A stretch of 64,000 nucleotides of DNA, taken from Sphingomonas sp. Leaf208 (GTDB lineage: Bacteria > Pseudomonadota > Alphaproteobacteria > Sphingomonadales > Sphingomonadaceae). Location of the stretch: NCBI RefSeq assembly GCF_001421415.1, contig NZ_LMKH01000023.1, positions 320,725-384,724 of the forward strand. Direction: 5' to 3'. A program made the position numbers and the translations under genes. Within the stretch, counting starts at the first letter, position 1, and every line of letters starts with the position of its first letter. Under the pieces are notes generated by a model. It did no database searches and was not told where the DNA came from. It saw only the letters and a list, made by a program, of their open reading frames with translations. Positions 17,655 to 27,580 of the stretch are shown one piece after another.

Positions 17655-18797
17655 ATGAAGACGCGTCGCGGCGCTCCGTTATGGACGACCCGCGCGACCC
17701 GGTTCGCGGGCATGCCGTCGGCGCAGGCGCGGATCGGGCTCGTGCTGTTCCTGGTATTCCTGGCGGCCTGCCTCAGCGCGATGGTCTCGCCCGGCCCGCG
17801 GCCTAGCGTCGACGTGGGCGCCTCAACCTCCATTGCATACGATGCCCCGCCACCTGGACGGACGGACCTGCTGCTGTACGATACGATCGTCGCCAGCGTG
17901 CGCGGCGGTTCGCCCTATTACGCCGTCGCCGCCGAGACGCAGCGTATGGGGCATTATCCGCTGAAGCCGTTCTTTGCGGTTCGGCTGCCGACCTTGGCGG
18001 TCGTTCAAGCAGCGTTGCCCTCGATACTGGTGAACCTGCTGCTGTTGGCATTGTGCGTCGGAACGATCCTTGCCTGGGTCGCGCGGCTTCGTCCGGAAAT
18101 GACCGGCCTGGTGCCGCTCGGTGTGGCTGGCTTGCTGGTCGTCGCCGGGCTTTCCGTGAACCTCGATCCCAGCTTCGTGGTGTTCCACGAGGTCTGGGCG
18201 GGGCCGTTGATCGCGCTATCGCTGGCGTTGCGCCGTCCAGGCCACTGGCTACCCGCGGTCGCGTTCGGGCTGTCGGCGATGCTGATCCGCGAGACGGCAT
18301 TGCTGTACGTCGCGATCATGGCGGTGTTCGCGTGGGTCGAGGGCGAGCGGCGCGAGACGCTGGGGTGGCTCGGGGCGATAGGGATCTTCGCGGTCGTCTT
18401 AGCCGCCCACGCGCATGCGGTGTCGCTGGTCAGCGGTCCGCTCGACCGCGTGTCGCAGGGGTGGAGCGGGCTTGAGGGGTTCGGCTTCTACGTCAGGCTT
18501 GCGACGATCTCGTCGGGGCTCGACATCCTGCCGCAATGGCTCGCCTCGCTCGTTCTTGGCACCGCGCTGTTCGGCTGGCTGGCTTGGCGCGATGCGGTCG
18601 CGACGCGCGCGCTGGTCGTGTTCGCCGCCTATGCCGCGCTGATCTCGCTGTTCGCGCGGAGCGACAATTTCTACTGGGCGCTGATGACCACGCCGGTGCT
18701 GCTGGTCGGGCTGGTGTTCGCGGTGGACGGCCTGCGCGACACGATCGCCGCCGCCAGCGATACGCGGCGCATTACGGTCACGCGCGTTATCCGCTAG
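17655..18797 (+). CDS. polytopic membrane protein of unknown function
   Basis: 380-residue integral membrane protein with about nine to ten hydrophobic segments; I do not recognise a firm family. A large loop after the first helix (about 45-100) has RTDLLLYDTIVASVRGGSPYY, which resembles the first luminal/periplasmic loop of GT-C-type glycosyltransferases or DUF2029 relatives. ATG 17655 is preferred, five bases after the ubiB stop with GAGGG just before it. It is inserted between ubiB and coaBC, which are usually adjacent in this group, and ends 10 bases before coaBC, so it is probably part of the same transcript. Function not assigned. Confidence 0.75.
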   Translation: MKTRRGAPLWTTRATRFAGMPSAQARIGLVLFLVFLAACLSAMVSPGPRPSVDVGASTSIAYDAPPPGRTDLLLYDTIVASVRGGSPYYAVAAETQRMGHYPLKPFFAVRLPTLAVVQAALPSILVNLLLLALCVGTILAWVARLRPEMTGLVPLGVAGLLVVAGLSVNLDPSFVVFHEVWAGPLIALSLALRRPGHWLPAVAFGLSAMLIRETALLYVAIMAVFAWVEGERRETLGWLGAIGIFAVVLAAHAHAVSLVSGPLDRVSQGWSGLEGFGFYVRLATISSGLDILPQWLASLVLGTALFGWLAWRDAVATRALVVFAAYAALISLFARSDNFYWALMTTPVLLVGLVFAVDGLRDTIAAASDTRRITVTRVIR

Positions 18798-18807
18798 AGC
18801 TGCGAGC

Positions 18808-19995
18808 ATGAAACGCATCCTCCTGATCGTCGGAGGCGGGATCGCCGCCTACAAGGCCGCCGAACTGATCCGCCTGCTCAGGACGAGCGGCCACGCGGTA
18901 CGCTGCGTTATGACCGAGGCGGCGCATCATTTCGTCACGCCGATGACGCTCGCCGCGCTCAGCGAGGACAAGGTCTACACGACGCTCTGGGACCTCAAGG
19001 ACGAAGCCGAGATGGGCCATATCCAGCTCAGCCGCGAGGCCGACCTGATCGTCGTCGCGCCCGCGACCGCGGACCTGATGGCGCGGATGACGGCAGGCCT
19101 GGCGAACGACCTCGCGACGACGCTACTGCTCGCGACCGACAAACCGGTACTGGTCGCGCCGGCGATGAACGTTCGCATGTGGACCCACGCCGCGACCGTC
19201 CGCAGCGTCGTACAGCTTCGCGCCGATGGCGTGACGGTGATGACGCCGGACGAGGGCATCATGGCCTGCGGCGAATATGGTCCTGGCCGCCTGCCCGAGC
19301 CGCCCGCAATCGTTGCCGCAGTCGAGGCGATGCTCGCCCCCGCCCCACCGAAGCGTTTGGCGGGCTGCCACGTCCTCGTCACCGCCGGCCCGACGCACGA
19401 GCCGATCGACCCGGTCCGCTACATCGCCAACCGTTCGTCGGGCAAACAGGGCTTCGCGATCGCTGCAGCACTCGCACGGCTCGGCGCACGCGTGACGCTC
19501 GTCGCGGGCCCCGTGACGCTGCCGACACCGCAGGGCGTCGACCGGGTCGATGTCGAGACGGCGCGCGAGATGGCGGACGCGGTCGACCGCGCGCTGCCCG
19601 CCGACGCCGCCGTCATGGTCGCCGCGGTCGCGGACTGGCACGTCGAGTCCGTCCCGCAAAAGATCAAGAAGGGCGATGCCACGCCGACGCTAACGCTCGC
19701 GGAAAACCCCGACATTATCGCGACTTTGGCGCGCAGTCCCCATCGCCCTCGCCTGTTGATCGGGTTCGCCGCGGAGACCGAGCGCGTGATCGAGCATGCC
19801 GTCGCCAAGCGTATTCGCAAGACTGCGGACTGGATCGTCGCCAACGACGTCTCGGGCGACGTGATGGGCGGCGCAGACAACAGCGTCCACCTCGTCACCG
19901 AAGCCGGTGTCGAGAGTTGGGAGCGCCTGCCCAAGGACGCGGTCGCCGCACGACTGGCAAACCGCATCGCCGATGCGCTAGAAGCCGTGTCATGA
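18808..19995 (+). CDS. coaBC: bifunctional phosphopantothenoylcysteine decarboxylase / phosphopantothenate--cysteine ligase
   Basis: 395-residue fusion enzyme carrying two steps of coenzyme A synthesis. The N-terminal flavoprotein CoaC domain has [14 protein letters not shown], the PAMNVRMW substrate motif and active-site Cys in [11 protein letters not shown]. The C-terminal CoaB domain (from about 190) begins [14 protein letters not shown] and carries [16 protein letters not shown] and the KIKKGD motif. It overlaps dut by four bases (ATGA), a conserved pairing in many bacteria. Confidence 0.97.
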   Translation: MKRILLIVGGGIAAYKAAELIRLLRTSGHAVRCVMTEAAHHFVTPMTLAALSEDKVYTTLWDLKDEAEMGHIQLSREADLIVVAPATADLMARMTAGLANDLATTLLLATDKPVLVAPAMNVRMWTHAATVRSVVQLRADGVTVMTPDEGIMACGEYGPGRLPEPPAIVAAVEAMLAPAPPKRLAGCHVLVTAGPTHEPIDPVRYIANRSSGKQGFAIAAALARLGARVTLVAGPVTLPTPQGVDRVDVETAREMADAVDRALPADAAVMVAAVADWHVESVPQKIKKGDATPTLTLAENPDIIATLARSPHRPRLLIGFAAETERVIEHAVAKRIRKTADWIVANDVSGDVMGGADNSVHLVTEAGVESWERLPKDAVAARLANRIADALEAVS

Positions 19996-20429
19996 TCCGT
20001 ATCGAACTGAAGCGCCTGCCGCACGGCGAGGGCCTACCGTTGCCTGCCTATGCTACCGAAGGTGCCGCCGGGATGGACGTCGTCTCCGCCGAAGCACTCA
20101 CGCTCGCCCCCGGTGCGCGCGCCGCCGTCGCGACCGGCTTCGCGATCGCCATTCCCGCTGGCCATGAGGTCCAGGTTCGCCCACGCTCCGGTCTCGCGCT
20201 GAAGCACGGCGTCACCTGCCTCAACACGCCGGGCACGATCGACAGCGACTATCGCGGCGAAGTTAAGGTGATCCTTGCCAACCTCGGCCGGGAACCGTTC
20301 GCGATCGCGCGTGGTGACCGGATCGCGCAACTCGTCCCCGCAGTCGTCCTGCGCGCGTCGCTCGACGAAGTCGCGGTGCTCGACGACACCTCCCGCGGCA
20401 CAGGCGGCTTCGGATCGACCGGCCGATGA
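19992..20429 (+). CDS. dut: deoxyuridine 5'-triphosphate nucleotidohydrolase (dUTPase)
   Basis: 145-residue trimeric dUTPase that hydrolyses dUTP to dUMP and PPi. Motifs in order: [49 protein letters not shown] and [11 protein letters not shown]; the last is the flexible C-terminal P-loop-like arm. Start ATG overlaps the coaBC stop and its stop overlaps the next start, both by four bases, so translation is coupled along the chain. Confidence 0.97.
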   Translation: MIRIELKRLPHGEGLPLPAYATEGAAGMDVVSAEALTLAPGARAAVATGFAIAIPAGHEVQVRPRSGLALKHGVTCLNTPGTIDSDYRGEVKVILANLGREPFAIARGDRIAQLVPAVVLRASLDEVAVLDDTSRGTGGFGSTGR

Positions 20430-20851
20430 TCACGGCCCTCCTCCTTCTGCTCCAGGTTGCGGCACCGCCGGTTCCGGTTCCCGCCGCAGCGGCTGCGCCG
20501 GTGGCCAGCACACTGCCGCCACAGGACTGGAGCACGCTTCCGGTGCTGCGCATCCGCGGCCAAGCGACGACGCTCGCCAACACTTCGGCGTATGTGCACG
20601 GCGAAGTCGTCGCCGGTCGCTGCACCCACGTCGTCCGGACCGCGCAGGGTTGGGCGCTGACGGTCGACCTCGCCGTGCTCATCACGCCCGACGGCCGAGT
20701 CCGCCGGGTGACGCCGCGCGCGATAGACTGCCCGACGGTCGAGCAATATGCCGCCGGGGTGATCCTGGGCGCGCGCGATTCGATCGATGTCGCCGATGCG
20801 GCCACCGACACCTGGTACCGCACCAGCATGACGTTCGCCTGGGGCGCATGA
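20426..20851 (+). CDS. small secreted protein of unknown function
   Basis: 141 residues. An N-terminal hydrophobic segment ([15 protein letters not shown]) looks like a signal peptide or anchor and is followed by an Ala/Pro-rich linker. The rest is a compact domain containing [20 protein letters not shown] and an [16 protein letters not shown] stretch with two cysteines that could form a disulfide in the periplasm. No family recognised with confidence. Start and stop both overlap neighbours by four bases (dut upstream, moeB downstream), so it is a real, coupled gene of the coaBC-dut-moeB operon. Confidence 0.78.
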   Translation: MITALLLLLQVAAPPVPVPAAAAAPVASTLPPQDWSTLPVLRIRGQATTLANTSAYVHGEVVAGRCTHVVRTAQGWALTVDLAVLITPDGRVRRVTPRAIDCPTVEQYAAGVILGARDSIDVADAATDTWYRTSMTFAWGA

Positions 20852-21615
20852 TCCTCTCCGATGACGAACTCACCCGGTATGCGCGCCATATCGTCCTGAA
20901 GGAATTCGGCGGCACCGGTCAGGCGCGGCTGAAGGCGGCGACCGTCGCGGTCGTCGGCGCAGGCGGAATCGGCTCACCCGCGATCCAGTATCTGGGTGCC
21001 GCCGGAGTCGGTCGCCTAATCCTGATCGACGACGACACCGTCGAACCATCCAATCTTCAGCGCCAGACGATCTTCACGACCGCAGATACCGGTATCGCCA
21101 AGGTCGACGCAGCGGCAGCCGCCGTAAACCGGATCAACCCGCACGTTTCAGTCGATACGTACCGCCAACGCATCGATGCCGACAACGTCGCCGCGCTGCT
21201 AGCCGGCGCGGACGTGGTGCTCGATGGCTGCGACAATTTCACGACGCGCTTTCGGGTCGCGGATGCCGCGCATGCCATGAAAGTCCCGCTCGTGTCGGCT
21301 GCGGTCGGGCAGTTCGAGGGACAGCTCGCAACCTATCGCGGTTGGGAAGCGGACAAGCCGTGCTACCGCTGCTTCGTCGGCGAAGACCCCGAGCGCGCAG
21401 AGACCAGCTGCGCAGAAGACGGCGTACTCGGCCCTGTCACCGGCGTGATCGGCAGCTTGGCTGCGCTCGAGGTACTCCGGGCAATCGCGCCGTTCGGCGA
21501 CGATCCTGCCGGCAAATTGCTGCTGATCGACCTGCTCGCGCTACGCTTTCGTACGATTCGCCTGCCCAAGGATCCGGGGTGTACGGCATGCGGCAAAAGC
21601 GGGACTTCGCGGTGA
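20848..21615 (+). CDS. moeB: HesA/MoeB/ThiF-family adenylyltransferase
   Basis: 255-residue E1-like enzyme that adenylates the C terminus of a ubiquitin-like sulfur carrier (MoaD or ThiS). ATP-binding VVGAGGIGSPAIQYLGAAG, the Arg/Asp motif LIDDDTVEPSNLQRQ, and two zinc-binding CxxC pairs (CYRC and CTAC) are present. ERAETSCAEDGVLGPVTGVIG holds the conserved Cys region. The absence of a C-terminal rhodanese domain supports MoeB or ThiF rather than MoeBR; moaD or thiS are not nearby, so the exact carrier is unclear. Confidence 0.92.
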   Translation: MILSDDELTRYARHIVLKEFGGTGQARLKAATVAVVGAGGIGSPAIQYLGAAGVGRLILIDDDTVEPSNLQRQTIFTTADTGIAKVDAAAAAVNRINPHVSVDTYRQRIDADNVAALLAGADVVLDGCDNFTTRFRVADAAHAMKVPLVSAAVGQFEGQLATYRGWEADKPCYRCFVGEDPERAETSCAEDGVLGPVTGVIGSLAALEVLRAIAPFGDDPAGKLLLIDLLALRFRTIRLPKDPGCTACGKSGTSR

Positions 21616-21763
21616 GTTAGTAGCAGTTCTGGTTTTCGACGCTGACCAAATTGGAAAAATAACAACTAAAGGTTTGTGCCCGACGAACAGTAGTTCTTTT
21701 GCATTGCGGCATTTCGCGGTATCGCTTTGCGCAGGGGGGACTGCGCGTGCGTCCGACAAGTTC

Positions 21764-23170
21764 ATGAATGTAGAGAGCGGCGTTCTGAGCCGTGCTATGG
21801 CGCCATCGCGCGGCAAGAAGCCTGCCCGGACTTGGCGCCCAAGCGCGTCCTCGCTACGCGTTCGCCTGATCCTCGGCATGCTGACGGTAGATACCGGCTG
21901 CATTATTGCGAGTTATCTGGCGGCGGCTGGTCTGCGCGGGGTATTCGCGAACGACACAGCCTGGATCGTAATCCTGGCGATGTTGATCCCGGTCTTCATT
22001 ATTACGACGCTAAATAACGACAGCTATGCAGCCGCAAATCTTCGCGACCCCTTCCGCTCGATAGCGCGAGGATTGCAGGCCTATGCGCTTGCGATCTCCG
22101 CAGTCATCTTCATCGCGTTCTGTCTGAAGGCCAGCGATACCTTCCCGCGTCTTGTCGTCGCGATGGGTTCGGCATTTGCCATTGTTTCCTTGGCATTAGG
22201 ACGGTTCCTGTTCGTCCGGCACATGCCTGCGATCATCGGCGGGAATCCGTTCAGCATCGTCCTACTGTACGATTCCGGTCAGCCGATTCCGCGCGGGGAC
22301 TTCTCGGTCGTTATCGCCGCGGACTCCTATTTCGATCCCGATCATCATGATCCCGTGATGTATGACCGCCTCGCGCAATCGCTGTCGGGCGCCGACCGAG
22401 TGATCGTCGCGTGCAGCCCGGAGCGTCGGATCGCCTGGGCGCAGGCTTTGAAGGGCGCGAACATCCAGAGCGAGATCTTCATGCCGGAACTGAACGTGCT
22501 GGCGCCGCTCGGCATCAGCGCGCACGGCGACACGCCGACCGTAATCATCGCCAATGGTCCGTTAGTCCTGTTCGACCGCTTCGTAAAACGCAGCTTCGAC
22601 GTGATACTCGCTAGCTGCGCGCTGGTGACGCTCATGCCGATCTGGATCCTGATCGCGCTGTCGGTGAAGGTCCATTCGCGCGGCCCGATCTTCTTCAGCC
22701 AGATCCGGATCGGTCGCAGCAACCAGATGTTCCGCCTGATGAAGTTCCGCAGCATGCGCGTTGACCACAGCGACGGCGCAGGTGCGCGCTCGACGTCGCG
22801 CGACGACGATCGGATCACGCGCGTCGGCAAGATCATCCGCAGTACCAGCATCGACGAACTGCCGCAGCTGCTGAACGTCCTCAAGGGCGACATGAGCATC
22901 GTCGGCCCGCGCCCGCACGCACTTGGCTCGCGCGCGGCCGACAAGCTGTTCTGGGAAGTCGACCAGCGATACTGGCATCGCCATGCGGCCAAGCCCGGCC
23001 TGACCGGCCTTGCGCAGGTTCGCGGCTATCGCGGTGCGACGCTGTACGAGGACGATCTGCGCAACCGGCTCCAGGCTGATCTGGAGTATCTCGAGCATTG
23101 GTCGATCTGGCGCGACATCAAGATCATCCTCCTGACCTTCCGCGTCCTGCTGCACCGGAACGCCTTCTGA
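21764..23170 (+). CDS. undecaprenyl-phosphate sugar phosphotransferase (exopolysaccharide priming enzyme, GelB/SpsB/WcaJ type)
   Basis: 468-residue polyisoprenyl-phosphate hexose-1-phosphate transferase that starts a surface polysaccharide repeat on undecaprenyl phosphate. The N-terminal half has four to five hydrophobic helices and a degenerate nucleotide-binding-like domain. The C-terminal catalytic domain starts [16 protein letters not shown] and includes [18 protein letters not shown], the [20 protein letters not shown] motif and VGPRPHA. The ending RVLLHRNAF is typical. Start ATG 21764 is my choice; an earlier TTG at 21674 has AAAGG immediately before it. Relatives in Sphingomonas prime sphingan (gellan-type) synthesis, but no other sphingan genes are here. 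It is convergent with galU. Confidence 0.9.
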   Translation: MNVESGVLSRAMAPSRGKKPARTWRPSASSLRVRLILGMLTVDTGCIIASYLAAAGLRGVFANDTAWIVILAMLIPVFIITTLNNDSYAAANLRDPFRSIARGLQAYALAISAVIFIAFCLKASDTFPRLVVAMGSAFAIVSLALGRFLFVRHMPAIIGGNPFSIVLLYDSGQPIPRGDFSVVIAADSYFDPDHHDPVMYDRLAQSLSGADRVIVACSPERRIAWAQALKGANIQSEIFMPELNVLAPLGISAHGDTPTVIIANGPLVLFDRFVKRSFDVILASCALVTLMPIWILIALSVKVHSRGPIFFSQIRIGRSNQMFRLMKFRSMRVDHSDGAGARSTSRDDDRITRVGKIIRSTSIDELPQLLNVLKGDMSIVGPRPHALGSRAADKLFWEVDQRYWHRHAAKPGLTGLAQVRGYRGATLYEDDLRNRLQADLEYLEHWSIWRDIKIILLTFRVLLHRNAF

Positions 23171-23194
23171 CGTTCCGGTGAGCGGGCTGATCGT

Positions 23195-24067
23195 TCAGCC
23201 TGCAAGCAGACTCTTCGCGAACTCGCGAACCACTGGCCCGATGTCGTCGCGGGTCAGAGCGATCGCCAGGTTGGCCTGGATGTAGCCAGCCTTGTCGCCG
23301 CAGTCATAGCGCTGGCCATCGAACGTGAAGCCGTGGAACGGCTGGTTGCCGATCAACTGCGCCATCGCGTCGGTCAGTTGAATCTCGTCGCCCGCACCCT
23401 TTTCCTGCGTTTCCAGGATCCGCATCACCTCGGGCTGGAGGATGTAGCGCCCCGGGATCATCAAATTCGACGGTGCGGTGCCACGCTTGGGTTTTTCGAC
23501 GAGTGCGGTCACTTCCGTGAGTCGCCCATCGATCGCGCCTGGCGAGATGATGCCGTATTTGTCGGTTTCCGAATCGGGCACTTCGAGCGCGCCGATCACG
23601 TTGCCGCCGACCTGGTTATACGCCTCGACCATCTGCTTCATGAAGCCGGGCTTGCCGACCATCAGCTCGTCGGGGAGCAGGACCGCGAACGGCTCGTCGC
23701 CGACGATCTCGCGCGCACACCAGACCGCATGGCCCAGGCCGAGCGGCTCCTGCTGGCGGACATAGACCGGCGAACCGGGTTTCATCCGAATATTGCTGAT
23801 CGCGTCCAGCGACTTGCCGCGCGACCGCATCGTATCCTCGAGCTCGTACGAGATGTCGAAATGATCCTCGAGCGCGCCCTTGCCGCGCCCGGTCACGAAG
23901 ATGATCTGCTCGATCCCTGCCTCGAGCGCCTCCTCGACGGCGTACTGGATCAGCGGTTTGTCGACGACGGTGAGCATTTCCTTCGGCATGGCCTTGGTGG
24001 CCGGAAGGAAGCGCGTACCCAGTCCTGCGACCGGAAACACGGCCTTGCGCAGCGGCTTTATGGTCAT
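23195..24067 (-). CDS. galU: UTP--glucose-1-phosphate uridylyltransferase
   Basis: 290-residue nucleotidyltransferase that makes UDP-glucose for polysaccharides. N-terminal AVFPVAGLGTRFLPATKAMP, substrate loop PKEMLTVVDKPLIQYAVEEA, FAVLLPDELM and VTALVEKPKRGTAPSNL are diagnostic GalU motifs. Start ATG 24067 has a good AGGGAG site seven bases upstream. It converges on the priming transferase gene and is divergent from wecB, placing it within a surface-glycan block. Confidence 0.97.
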   Translation of the reverse strand: MTIKPLRKAVFPVAGLGTRFLPATKAMPKEMLTVVDKPLIQYAVEEALEAGIEQIIFVTGRGKGALEDHFDISYELEDTMRSRGKSLDAISNIRMKPGSPVYVRQQEPLGLGHAVWCAREIVGDEPFAVLLPDELMVGKPGFMKQMVEAYNQVGGNVIGALEVPDSETDKYGIISPGAIDGRLTEVTALVEKPKRGTAPSNLMIPGRYILQPEVMRILETQEKGAGDEIQLTDAMAQLIGNQPFHGFTFDGQRYDCGDKAGYIQANLAIALTRDDIGPVVREFAKSLLAG

Positions 24068-24176
24068 TCGATGCTCCCTTTGATCTCGCGGGACCGTCTA
24101 CCGATCGTTACGCCTGCGCGCAAATTGTCGCATTGAATTAGCGCGTCGTTAAAGACGTTGATCTAGGGACTGCATC

Positions 24177-25301
24177 ATGCCCAAAGTTCTCGTCATCTTC
24201 GGCACGCGTCCCGAAGCGATCAAACTCTTCCCGGTGATCCGGGCGCTGGCTGCGATCCCCGGCCTGACCGTCCGCACCTGCGTCACCGCGCAACACCGGG
24301 GGCTGCTCGATCAGGTGCTCGCAATCGCCGACCTCGTGCCGGATATCGATCTCGACCTGATGGAACCGGGACAGACTCTCGACCGCCTCACTGCGCGGCT
24401 GCTGGTCGGGCTCGGCGAGGTCATGGATGCAGAGCAGCCCGACCTCGTCATCGTGCAGGGCGATACCGCGACCGCGATGACGGGGGCGCTTGCCGCCTAT
24501 TACCGCAAGGTCCCGGTCGCGCATGTCGAGGCAGGGCTGCGGTCGGGCGACATCTACCACCCCTGGCCCGAGGAGGTGAACCGTCGCATCGTCGCGCCGA
24601 TCGCCACGCTGCATTTCGCGCCGACCGACACCGCCGCGGAGGCGTTGCGACGCGAGACGATCGCCGAGGACACGATCCACGTCACGGGCAACACGGTGAT
24701 CGATGCGCTGCACTGGACCGCGGACCGCGTCGCGGCAGACCCGTCGCTCGCAGCCGGGCTGGACGCAATCTCCACGCGCTTTGCCGGCAAGCGGATCATC
24801 CTCGTCACGACGCATCGCCGCGAAAATTTCGGCGACGGCATGGCCGCGATCGCACGGGCGATCGGCCGGATCGCGGCGCGCGGCGACGTCGCGGTGCTGT
24901 TCCCAGTCCACCCCAACCCGAACGTCGTATCGGTGATGGACGACATCCTCGGCACCCGCGCCAACGTCGCGCGGATCGAACCGCTCGATTACCCGCACTT
25001 CGTCCGCGCGCTAAGCATGGCGGACATCGTCCTGACCGATTCGGGCGGCGTACAGGAGGAGGCACCCGCGCTCGGCAAGCCGGTCCTGGTGATGCGCGAG
25101 ACCACCGAGCGTCCGGAGGGCGTCGCGGCCGGCACCGCTAGGCTGATCGGCACCGACGAGGATCGCATCGTTTCCGAAATCTTCACCCTGCTCGACGACA
25201 CGTCGCGCTACTCCGCGATGGCCCGCGCCCATAACCCGTTCGGGGATGGCCATGCCGCCGCCAAAATCGCAAAGGTCGTTGCGCATGCTGTCGGACTCTA
25301 A
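24177..25301 (+). CDS. wecB: UDP-N-acetylglucosamine 2-epimerase (non-hydrolysing)
   Basis: 374-residue GT-B-fold epimerase converting UDP-GlcNAc to UDP-ManNAc. N-terminal FGTRPEAIKLFPVI, HVEAGLRSGDIYHPWPEE, VTTHRRENFGDG and DSGGVQEEAPALGKPVL are family hallmarks including the conserved Asp, Glu and His residues. The wecC start lies 17 bases inside its 3' end, so the two are translated together. Confidence 0.97.
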   Translation: MPKVLVIFGTRPEAIKLFPVIRALAAIPGLTVRTCVTAQHRGLLDQVLAIADLVPDIDLDLMEPGQTLDRLTARLLVGLGEVMDAEQPDLVIVQGDTATAMTGALAAYYRKVPVAHVEAGLRSGDIYHPWPEEVNRRIVAPIATLHFAPTDTAAEALRRETIAEDTIHVTGNTVIDALHWTADRVAADPSLAAGLDAISTRFAGKRIILVTTHRRENFGDGMAAIARAIGRIAARGDVAVLFPVHPNPNVVSVMDDILGTRANVARIEPLDYPHFVRALSMADIVLTDSGGVQEEAPALGKPVLVMRETTERPEGVAAGTARLIGTDEDRIVSEIFTLLDDTSRYSAMARAHNPFGDGHAAAKIAKVVAHAVGL

Positions 25302-26604
25302 CCTCAACGTCGTCGTCCTCGGGCTCGGCTATATCGGCCTTCCCACCGCCGCAATCATCGCGCGGACGGGCGCTCAAGTGCTAGGCGTCGACGTGACCGA
25401 ATCGGTCGTGGAGACGGTCAATTCCGGCCGCGTGCACATCGAGGAAGTCGATCTGGACGGCCTCGTCTCGGGCGTCGTCGCACGCGGCACGTTGCGCGCC
25501 TCGACCGCGATCGAGCCCGCCGACGTGTTCGTGATCGCGGTGCCGACGCCATTCGACGCCGATCACGCACCCAATATCCGCTATGTCCTCGACGCCGCGA
25601 CGACGATCGCGGGCGTGCTGAAGGCGGGCGATACGATCATCCTCGAATCGACCTCGCCGGTCGGCACGACGGAGAAGGTCCGCGACCTGCTGGCAAGCCT
25701 GCGCCCCGACCTGCGCGTACCGGGCAAGACCGGCGACCAGGCGGATGTCGCGATCGCCTATTGCCCGGAGCGCGTACTGCCCGGCCGCATCTTGGTCGAG
25801 TTGATCGACAACGACCGGGTCATCGGGGGCATCACGCCGCGGTGTGCGCGCAAGGCCTTGACCTTCTACCGCCGCTTCGTCCGCGGCGCCTGCGTGACCA
25901 CGACCGCGCGCGCGGCGGAAATGACGAAGCTTACCGAGAATGCGTTTCGCGACGTCAACATCGCGTTCGCCAACGAGCTTTCTCTGATCGCCGACACGAT
26001 GGGCGTCGACGTTTGGGAGGTGATCCGCCTCGCCAACCGCCATCCGCGCGTCAACATCCTGCAGCCAGGCCCAGGCGTCGGCGGCCATTGCATCGCGGTC
26101 GACCCTTGGTTCCTGGTCCACGCCGCCCCGGACCAGACCCCGCTGATCCGTACCGCGCGCGAGGTCAATGACGGCAAGACCGACCACGTCATCGCGCAGG
26201 TCGCGGCGCTGGTCGAGGCGTCACCGGGCGCAACGGTCGCGTGCCTGGGTCTGGCGTTCAAGGCGAACATCGACGACTTCCGCGAGAGCCCCGCCCTCAA
26301 GGTCGCCGAGGCCGTGGCGCGCCAGTTCGGCGACCGGGTGCGGATCGTCGAGCCTTATGCGCAGACGCTGCCGGCCGTGCTGGCGGATACCGGCGCGACT
26401 TTGATCGACGTCGATACCGCGATCGAGACGTGTTCGATCATGATCGTCCTGGTCGACCACGACGTGTTCAAGTCCATCCCCCTCGAGGAGCGCGCCGACA
26501 AGGCGGTGCTCGACACGCGCGGTATCTGGCCGGACCAGCCGCGCGCGTCGCTGTTTGCGGTCAGCGCAACGGCACGTTTCGAGTCGCAACGACTGGCGGG
26601 ATGA
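25285..26604 (+). CDS. wecC: UDP-N-acetyl-D-mannosamine dehydrogenase
   Basis: 439-residue NAD-dependent nucleotide-sugar dehydrogenase oxidising UDP-ManNAc to UDP-ManNAcA. Rossmann motif VLGLGYIGLPTA, the catalytic-domain TKLTENAFRDVNIAFANE, the Cys active-site loop GPGVGGHCIAVDPWF and LAFKANIDDFRESPA are present. ATG 25285 gives the normal N terminus and has AAAGG upstream within wecB. Product could enter capsule or enterobacterial-common-antigen-like polymer. Its last 44 bases overlap the convergent protease gene. Confidence 0.96.
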   Translation: MLSDSNLNVVVLGLGYIGLPTAAIIARTGAQVLGVDVTESVVETVNSGRVHIEEVDLDGLVSGVVARGTLRASTAIEPADVFVIAVPTPFDADHAPNIRYVLDAATTIAGVLKAGDTIILESTSPVGTTEKVRDLLASLRPDLRVPGKTGDQADVAIAYCPERVLPGRILVELIDNDRVIGGITPRCARKALTFYRRFVRGACVTTTARAAEMTKLTENAFRDVNIAFANELSLIADTMGVDVWEVIRLANRHPRVNILQPGPGVGGHCIAVDPWFLVHAAPDQTPLIRTAREVNDGKTDHVIAQVAALVEASPGATVACLGLAFKANIDDFRESPALKVAEAVARQFGDRVRIVEPYAQTLPAVLADTGATLIDVDTAIETCSIMIVLVDHDVFKSIPLEERADKAVLDTRGIWPDQPRASLFAVSATARFESQRLAG

Positions 26605-27580
26605 GCGGCCGCGTCGGGGTCGCGGCGATGTCGCGCGCGGCGGCTTCCAGCGCTTCGGCGCGTGCCTTGGACGAGGCGTGCGTTCGGCTGCGGAACAGCC
26701 CGCCGTCGATCGCGCCACCCTTGCTCCGCCAGAAATTCGGGGCCGACATCGGGTCGTAACCGGCGTTCGCAAGCAGGTAGATGCCGAGCAGATCCGCCTG
26801 ATCCTCGGTCTCGCGGATCAGGCGGCCGTTGCGACCGAGTTCCGCCAGCAGGCCGCGATTGATCTTCGCCGCATCGAGCCGGGCGCGGTGACGCAGGATG
26901 TTGTGCGACAGTTCATGCGCGACGACGACGGCGATCTCCTCGTCGGTATAGCCTTCGAAGAACCGCTCACCGAGTTGCACGATCGCCCCGTCCGCGCTCG
27001 CATCGAGGCCACTGCCCAGCAGTATCTCGAACCGCGACCGGCATCCGGTCACCGGGGTGATCGTGATCGGCAGGCGCTTGCCATCGCGCAGCACCGTCAG
27101 TCGCAACGGCTTTCCCACCGGCGCCTCGGTGATGACCGCCTCCGCCGCGTCGCGTGCCGCCGCACTTTCGGACGCATCGGCGGACGGCAAGCCCGGTTGT
27201 GGTCGATCGTCGATCGCTATTATCGAGTCGTTGGGACGAACCCCCGCGCGGTCGGCTGGACCGCCGGCGACGACCGCCTCGACACCGATCGTGGATTCGA
27301 ACCCGAAGGTGGCCGCCGCGGCCTTGCGCGCGCCTGGGCCATATTGCGTCAGCGCGTGGATCGGCATGCCGATCTGCGGCTGGAGGCGGTCACACAGTGC
27401 GGCGTTCGCCGTGGTCAGCCGATACGCGATCGTCGCCAGCCGGAGATCGGCAGCGCGCAACGTGTCGAAGAACGCAGCCGAGGGCGCCGTATCGGCCACG
27501 GGCATCGGTTCGGCAGGCAAAGCTGCAGGCGCAGCGGCCGTGAGCATCAGGAACGGCGCGAGGCGGGAAATCATCGACAT
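26561..27580 (-). CDS. M48-family zinc metalloprotease with PDZ domain
   Basis: 339 residues with an N-terminal signal peptide (RLAPFLMLTAAAPAALPA). A PDZ-like domain at about 95-190 has VEAVVAGGPADRAGVRPND and a SIIAIDD loop. The peptidase part carries the HExxH zinc motif in VVAHELSHNILRHRA (about residue 235), with the candidate third ligand in EDQADLLGIYLLANAGYDP. Predicted periplasmic, resembling BepA/LoiP-type quality-control proteases plus a PDZ. ATG 27580 is preferred over the upstream in-frame codon at 27622. Convergent 44-base overlap with wecC. Confidence 0.87.
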   Translation of the reverse strand: MSMISRLAPFLMLTAAAPAALPAEPMPVADTAPSAAFFDTLRAADLRLATIAYRLTTANAALCDRLQPQIGMPIHALTQYGPGARKAAAATFGFESTIGVEAVVAGGPADRAGVRPNDSIIAIDDRPQPGLPSADASESAAARDAAEAVITEAPVGKPLRLTVLRDGKRLPITITPVTGCRSRFEILLGSGLDASADGAIVQLGERFFEGYTDEEIAVVVAHELSHNILRHRARLDAAKINRGLLAELGRNGRLIRETEDQADLLGIYLLANAGYDPMSAPNFWRSKGGAIDGGLFRSRTHASSKARAEALEAAARDIAATPTRPLIPPVVATRNVPLR

